Origin: Primulina eburnea
Lineage: Eukaryota; Streptophyta; Magnoliopsida; Lamiales; Gesneriaceae
Reading direction: 5' to 3'
Length of the DNA: 64,000 nt
Assembly (NCBI RefSeq): GCF_022965805.1
Contig: NC_133116.1
Span: 5,146,001-5,210,000 of the forward strand
Positions 59,201 through 64,000 of the stretch are shown here, piece after piece. The notes beneath the pieces are model-generated. The model was given only the letters and a program-made list of their open reading frames with translations, was not told the origin of the DNA and made no database searches. Position numbers and translations under genes: made by a program. The number at the start of each line of letters is the position of its first letter. The stretch's first letter is position 1.

Positions 59201-59389
59201 AATCATTTGACTTAAAACTGTAAAAATTTAAATACGAATGAATTTAAACCTCCAATCTGTGTACTGCAATACATAAAACACATAAAAATGCATAGTGAAT
59301 GAATACCTGCAGAGATCGTCAAGGAGTTCTTGAGGAGGGAGAGCGTTCTTGTAAGGAGCGCTAGAAGATCGATTCAGCCTACCTGACAT
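56225..59389 (-). CDS. DCP2: mRNA-decapping enzyme subunit 2
   Basis: Eight exons, 59307-59389, 58632-58783, 58132-58259, 57687-57782, 57188-57340, 56783-56886, 56632-56699 and 56225-56406, keep frame and encode 321 residues. The amino-terminal regulatory domain ([37 protein letters not shown]) is the one that binds DCP1. The Nudix hydrolase domain follows, with [20 protein letters not shown] and a complete Nudix box ([18 protein letters not shown], then VLEETGF); its Glu residues bind the catalytic metal. Box B sequence [18 protein letters not shown] is present. The enzyme removes the 5' cap from mRNA in cytoplasmic P-bodies and starts 5'-3' decay. The start [10 protein letters not shown] fits the plant family; an in-frame ATG eight codons upstream is less likely. 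The C-terminal tail is short and Ser/Thr-rich, as in plants. Confidence 0.93.
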
Positions 59390-60770
59390 TCTTTGTTCAT
59401 CAGTAGTTTTCACCCTTCAGCTCCCGCTCTGTACTTGTTCGAGGTTAGTTTTACTTTTCTTTTCTTTTTACAATATATAACAAACTTATAATTAAAAAAA
59501 CTAAAAAAAAAATTATACTTTTTTTTATATATATGTTTAATTTTTTGGGATATTGGTCATTATTATTTTTAATACACTTCTAATTATGTTATATTTCTTA
59601 ATATTACTGTCTTATTATAGTAGATGCTTTTTAATTAATTATTTCTAAATAATTAGTGAAGCTTGAAATGAAATTATGATTACATCATAAATTAATTCTC
59701 AATAAAACCGAAATTATTTGGTAAATTAATCATTTTATATGGTCTCCTCTTTTTTTAACAATTAGATGTTTTCTTTGTTTGCAAAATAACACTCACTTTG
59801 TGTCCTTTAGTGTTTTTTATTTGCGAAAATGTGACTCATCTTTGTAAAATAATAAAATCGACGTATCTATTATGTTTTGGTGATTATTTGTTAAAGAAAA
59901 TTCAACATTTTTTAATTTTATCATTATTTTTTCGTTTAAAAAAGGACAGTATAAGCACGCAACGTCTGCACCAGACCGCTAATATATTATGATTGTTGCT
60001 CCAAGTTGAGTCAATTTAACTCTTTCCCGTCCAAGTTCACATTGGAATTAGAATGGAAGAAATTAATTCTATTTGGAGAAATGTTTGAAAATTAAACTTC
60101 AAACGAAACTCATATTTATTAGGTGTATTTATTATTACATCGAATCTATGTATACTGATACGCAATAAATTATGATAAAAACTTGTGTGAGACGGTCTCA
60201 CATGTCGTATTTTGCGAGACGGATCTCTTATTTGGGTCATCAAAAAAAATATTATTTTTTATGCTAAGAATATTACTTTTTATTGTGAATATCGATAGGG
60301 TTGATCCGTCTCAGAGATAAAGAGTCGTGAGACTATTTCACGAGATAACTATTAAATATATATCCCTCGTAATGTCGCATCTGCATTTGCATTTTCATTT
60401 TCCCTTTTAAAAGTTAATTAATATTATACTGAACACAAAATTGATTCTATTTTTTAAAATAATACTTCAATTTATATCCATTTTAGACTTATGATTTTAA
60501 TTACAGAAATAACGAATTTCAGAGCGACAAACTAATTCATTAAATTTACATATTCAAATTATAATATATTAAATCCAAATTATTTTATTCAAACCAAAAT
60601 TTTCTGACCCACGCATGATTTAAGCAAGACCATTAACAACAATTCTTCGAACAATAATGGTCACACAAATCACTTCCTTCCCTATCATCCTCCCAACCAT
60701 TGCTAATCAACAGCAAATTTGAATCCTTTCAAAAAAAAAATTCACAGGGAAAGGGAAAAAAAAGAACACA
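59390..60770. other. Intergenic with MITE copy J
   Basis: DCP2 promoter side, then AT-rich DNA. One MITE copy. No other gene. Confidence 0.5.
60174..60350 (-). mobile_element. MITE-like repeat, copy J (orientation 2)
   Basis: Left end ACTTGTGTGAGACGGTCTCA, then GCGAGACGGATCTCTTATTT, core GCTAAGAATATTACTTTTTA, and a diverged right end (CGTGAGACTATTTCACGAGA). Confidence 0.7.
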
Positions 60771-60989
60771 ATGGCTTCCAAGAAATTTGCAGGTTTTCTG
60801 GTTTTCATATGCTCATTGACATTTATTTTAGGTCCCTATAAGAGTCTCGCGATGTCGGAGTGTGCGAAGAATTGCATGGAGACGTGCATGCAGCTCATAA
60901 ATGCGACCGTAGATGCTTGCGAGCCTGCTTGCGAGCAGTATTGTTTACAAGTTCTTGGTCATGAGGATCATCATGCTTGGAAGAATTGA
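60771..60989 (+). CDS. Small secreted Cys-rich peptide with paired CX3CX3C motifs
   Basis: A single exon of 72 residues starts at the first ATG after an A-rich leader. Residues 1-27 form a clear signal peptide (FLVFICSLTFILG core, cleavage likely after SLA). The mature part of about 45 residues has CAKNCMETC, ten intervening residues, then CEPACEQYC, so six cysteines in two symmetric CX3CX3C blocks. Such spacing suits two antiparallel helices held by disulfides, as in alpha-hairpinins, but the extra Cys pair differs from the usual CX3C form. Plant peptides of this general type include antimicrobial and protease-inhibiting members. Nothing here shows an activity, so the function is unassigned. 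The AT-rich sequence after the stop looks like a 3' UTR. Confidence 0.7.
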   Translation: MASKKFAGFLVFICSLTFILGPYKSLAMSECAKNCMETCMQLINATVDACEPACEQYCLQVLGHEDHHAWKN

Positions 60990-62568
60990 TTTGTAAAAAG
61001 AATTTAGGGGTTTTTTTTTTTTTGTGTTAGGACATTGTCTATCTGATTTTGATCTTTTTGTTAAGGAAATGAAAAAATGTTGTTATTTATTTATGATTTA
61101 CGTATATGTTGGAGTCCTAGAAAAACTATTTTAAAGACTGTGAAATCATTTATAACACACATTAATTTATCCTCTTAAAATTTTAGTCATTGTTTAGTGT
61201 GCATGATAAGAGTGATTGATTTTTAATCTTTCACTTATCATGTATTTGCTGTGTATGATTAAAATTGTGATAGACACGTTCAGCCTGCACTCGGCCCACA
61301 CTGTATGCATTATTATCCTCTTACTGATGGTTATATAATCTTTTGGGGTACAAAGGATGATGTTTGATTAATTTAAATTTTCTTTTGATATACTAAATTT
61401 TAAAATATTATAAATTCAAAAAATTTAATAATATTTAAATATAATTTTAATTTGACTAATATCATAAATAATTTAATTATCATCGATCATATTTTTAATT
61501 ATTATTATAATATTATTTTTAACCGTAATATTATAATTATTTTTAACCATTATTTAATATTCAAATTTGTATTAATATTTTAATTACACAATAAATGCAT
61601 ATTTATATTATTATCAAATTTTAGTTATTTTCTATAATATTAATCGATTTTTTAGTTGTTTTCGGAAATTGAAATTAATGAAAATTTAGTAAATAATATA
61701 ATATTTTAATTTTAGTTTTAATATTTTAAATAAATTAATTCTAGAAATTTTATTTATTTATTCAATCATTTTAACAATATATTACTAATTAATATATGAT
61801 GAGGGCATTTTAGTAATCATAATATAATTAACAAAAATAATCAAGTAAGTTAAAATCATGTCAAACATCATATAATTTAACATAATGTGTTATTTATCGT
61901 TACTTTTTATTTTATAATCACTCTTATTATATATCATTTACTTATCCTATCACACGAATCAAACGAGGCCTAAAGATATCTCTTTGCACAAATCACAATA
62001 CTGTTAAGTATGCATTCAGTTTGAATTCGGAAAAAGCACATGACCTATACGTGCGTGTGTATAAAGCATAATTTATAGAAATTCAAGATTAATAAATGTT
62101 CTCGAGCATTAAATAATATGGAAAAATATTCAAGAGAAGAATTTGGATTTGTCACTGGGTAAAATCGATTTCAAATTCAGTATTTGGTTTCATGGCTACG
62201 ACTAAGGTTCAAAAAAACGTGAAGTGTCATAAAATGTCTAGATCGAATTTCAAGCTTTACAAGTTTAAATGGGTTTAGTACGAGTTTAAAAGTATAAAAA
62301 AATGTTTTAAAATTTTATTAAAATTTAATTATCCCAAACAAATAAATATGGTAAATAACACACGCATATATAATAAATTTAAGAGTGATTGACATATTCT
62401 CAAATGTTTAAAAAGACAAAATTAATTTTTTTTGTAGTCAGAATTTTTATTTTGAAGGGAATGGTTTGATGGGAGATGATGGCCGGTGTTCCTTTTGTTT
62501 TTAAAAGAACATTTTTTTAGATCAGTTTTTTTATCGGTGGAAATTTTAAATAAGTTAATTTAAAATTG

Positions 62569-62750
62569 AGTAGGTCTCTTGTGAGACGGTCTCACAAATT
62601 TTTATCTGTGAGACGGTCAACCCCACCAATATACACAATAAAAAAAGTAATACTCTTAGTATAAAAAGTAATATTTTTTCATGGATGATCCAAATAAGAG
62701 ATCTGTCTCACAAAATACGACCCTTGAGACAGTCTCACACAAGTTTTTGC
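62569..62750 (+). mobile_element. MITE-like repeat, copy K (orientation 1)
   Basis: The best-preserved left end, with TAGGTCTCTTGTGAGACGGT and CTCACAAATTTTTATCTGTG. The core has CTCTTAGTATAAAAAGTAAT and the right end TTGAGACAGTCTCACACAAG. Confidence 0.75.
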
Positions 62751-63849
62751 CTTTAAAATTTGAAACAAAATCGTGCGCGCTTAATGACCATGGGGTCAAC
62801 TTTAATTTACCAATTTTAATCCCTTTTTCCCCCAACAACAGCGTTTTCATTACGTTTCGTGTTTAATCCATTTATTAGTACACGTCTATTCTCTAAGTCT
62901 CGATGGCTTACTTTGCCCTAAATGTCCCCCCTCACTCTTCAAAATCAGTCACGTCCTTAGCCCTCTATCGACTTGAAAGGCGAAACTTTCAATATATATA
63001 CCTAAAAATAAGAATTGAAAAACATGATCCGATGCCCAGTTAGCACGTGGGCATGGTTAGATCCAAAGCTTGGGTGACCCAAATTTTTTAAAAAAATTAT
63101 ATTACATAAATTTTGGATATTTATGTATCAATTTGATATTATCCCGGTGGTTTAATTTTAAAAAATTAAAGGATTCCGGAGTTCGAAATTCCTGGCTCTT
63201 CCATCGGAAGGCAAACCTCACCCCGATCGCTGAGTGGGGGTAATTATACACCTAACACGACGTTTTGCGTTCTTGTGGTAGCTCGACGGAAGGTTTTCGA
63301 GTCCACTTCTGAGGGTAGGTCTCTAGCTAACTGCTTGGATCCAGGAAATTTTGGAGGTGTTCTAGTTTTCTAGAGAATCAAGGATGATGCATGCATGCAT
63401 GCGAACCCTAGGGATCATATACACGAAGTTCATATCATATTAAAAGATATATGGTAATTCTTTGACCTCACCAGAATAGAATATATAAATTATGCCTTGT
63501 AAAGGTTAATTCCGCAGGGGGCACCTCGGCGACCCGATATAGTGATTTATTTCTTGTCATCAAGCTTCCATCACCGGAGGGTCGCAATCGAAGGAGCGAA
63601 TCTGAAGGGAAAATGTTAGACAGCAATAAATACTTCATTTGATTATTTACAAGTTAATGAGAAGAAATATAGATTATGTAATAATCTTAACTATTTGTTG
63701 ATGAAAAATGAAAATAAGGAAAGAAGAGAAAACTTATAAGTGGGATTGTTGTAATATGCTTGAAATAGAGATGGATCCAGTACAGCAAATTATAAGTATA
63801 ATTTGCAGATTTTATCAAGATTATCAAACTAAGATTAAGGTCTCTGTCC

Positions 63850-63856
63850 TATAAAT
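63850..63856 (+). promoter_or_regulatory. TATA box candidate
   Basis: TATAAAT lies 64 bp before the ATG at 63920 (TATA end to ATG), a plausible distance for a short leader. It supports a real gene start there. Confidence 0.4.
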
Positions 63857-63919
63857 GGCAACATTTAGATTGTCTTTTTAGACCTAAACCCGAAAATATC
63901 TAGCATTTTTCTTGCTGAG

Positions 63920-64000
63920 ATGGCTAAAACCGACAACGCCGCCGCTAGGAGGAGAGGACGTGATGAGGGTGAAAAACATATCCGATACACCAATGAACAG
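63920..64000 (+). CDS. Start of a gene, possibly an HD-Zip III homeobox factor (truncated by window end)
   Basis: The ATG at 63920 opens a frame that stays open for 27 codons to the window edge. It begins with an Ala/Arg-rich stretch and ends with KHIRYTNEQ. HD-Zip III proteins start their homeodomain with K-Y-V-R-Y-T-x-E-Q close to the amino terminus, so the match is suggestive. With only nine informative residues, other DNA-binding families or chance cannot be excluded. A TATA-like box lies upstream. Confidence 0.35.
   Translation, partial: MAKTDNAAARRRGRDEGEKHIRYTNEQ

Larger units (their letters stand above)
60990..63919. other. Gene-free AT-rich interval with MITE copy K
   Basis: Very AT-rich from 61360 to 62400. 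It holds one MITE copy and, at 63384-63401, a run of overlapping CATGCATG (RY) motifs. No coding exon seen until 63920. Confidence 0.5.

Noticed and set aside
63190..63215. GTTCGAAATTC, like a tRNA or SINE B box
   Set aside because: No matching A box at the right distance and no cloverleaf could be drawn.
1..64000. CRISPR arrays, tRNA or rRNA genes, bacterial-type operons
   Set aside because: None seen. The DNA is plant nuclear, and the repeats are dispersed, not regularly spaced.

Overview
This window is nuclear DNA from a flowering plant, almost certainly a eudicot. It has AT-rich intergenic DNA, multi-exon genes with GT-AG introns, chloroplast-targeted nuclear genes, a PIN auxin carrier and a Ty1/copia retrotransposon. 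The species cannot be fixed from sequence alone. I built the gene models by hand from splice signals, reading-frame continuity across junctions and remembered protein-family motifs. Exon coordinates are therefore predictions without transcript support.

Layout, left to right. 1-489: last exon of an unresolved gene. 2983-3453 (+): small secreted Cys-rich protein. 4015-6691 (-): 12-exon DUF707 membrane-anchored protein. 9146-10615 (-): short-loop PIN5-type auxin transporter. 10.6-17.4 kb: repeat-rich and gene-free. 17401-22333 (+): chloroplast HAD-family FMN hydrolase. 24121-27943 (-): unrecognised three-pass membrane protein. 31166-34458 (-): plant synaptotagmin of the SYT4/SYT5 type. 36093-37927 (+): GT47 exostosin-like glycosyltransferase. 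38887-39449 (-): broken copy of the chloroplast ATP synthase b' subunit gene. 40238-49313 (-): chloroplast GDT1 (UPF0016) cation transporter, with a copia element (43756-48446) inside its second intron. 50714-54466 (+): PWWP-domain chromatin protein. 56225-59389 (-): mRNA decapping enzyme DCP2. 60771-60989 (+): small secreted Cys-rich peptide. 63920-64000 (+): start of a gene that resembles an HD-Zip III homeobox gene.

The most unusual part is 38.9-49.3 kb. The first exon of the GDT1 gene begins with what looks like the b' subunit transit peptide plus a short internal piece of b', fused in frame to an ordinary GDT1 amino terminus. A second b' copy lies just downstream on the same strand. It has lost its start and carries a one-base frameshift. 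The copia element in GDT1 intron 2 has LTRs that match by eye and a 5-bp target duplication, so it is young, but it lacks the protease active site and cannot be autonomous.

Other points: the synaptotagmin gene has T instead of G at the first base of intron 2. Two introns use GC donors. A roughly 180-bp palindrome-ended repeat occurs about ten times in both orientations. The FMN hydrolase gene carries a 21-G run in intron 1 and a 28-C run just after its stop codon. The genes do not form an operon or an obvious cluster. Three loci concern the chloroplast (FMN hydrolase, b' subunit, GDT1); the rest are ordinary neighbours.
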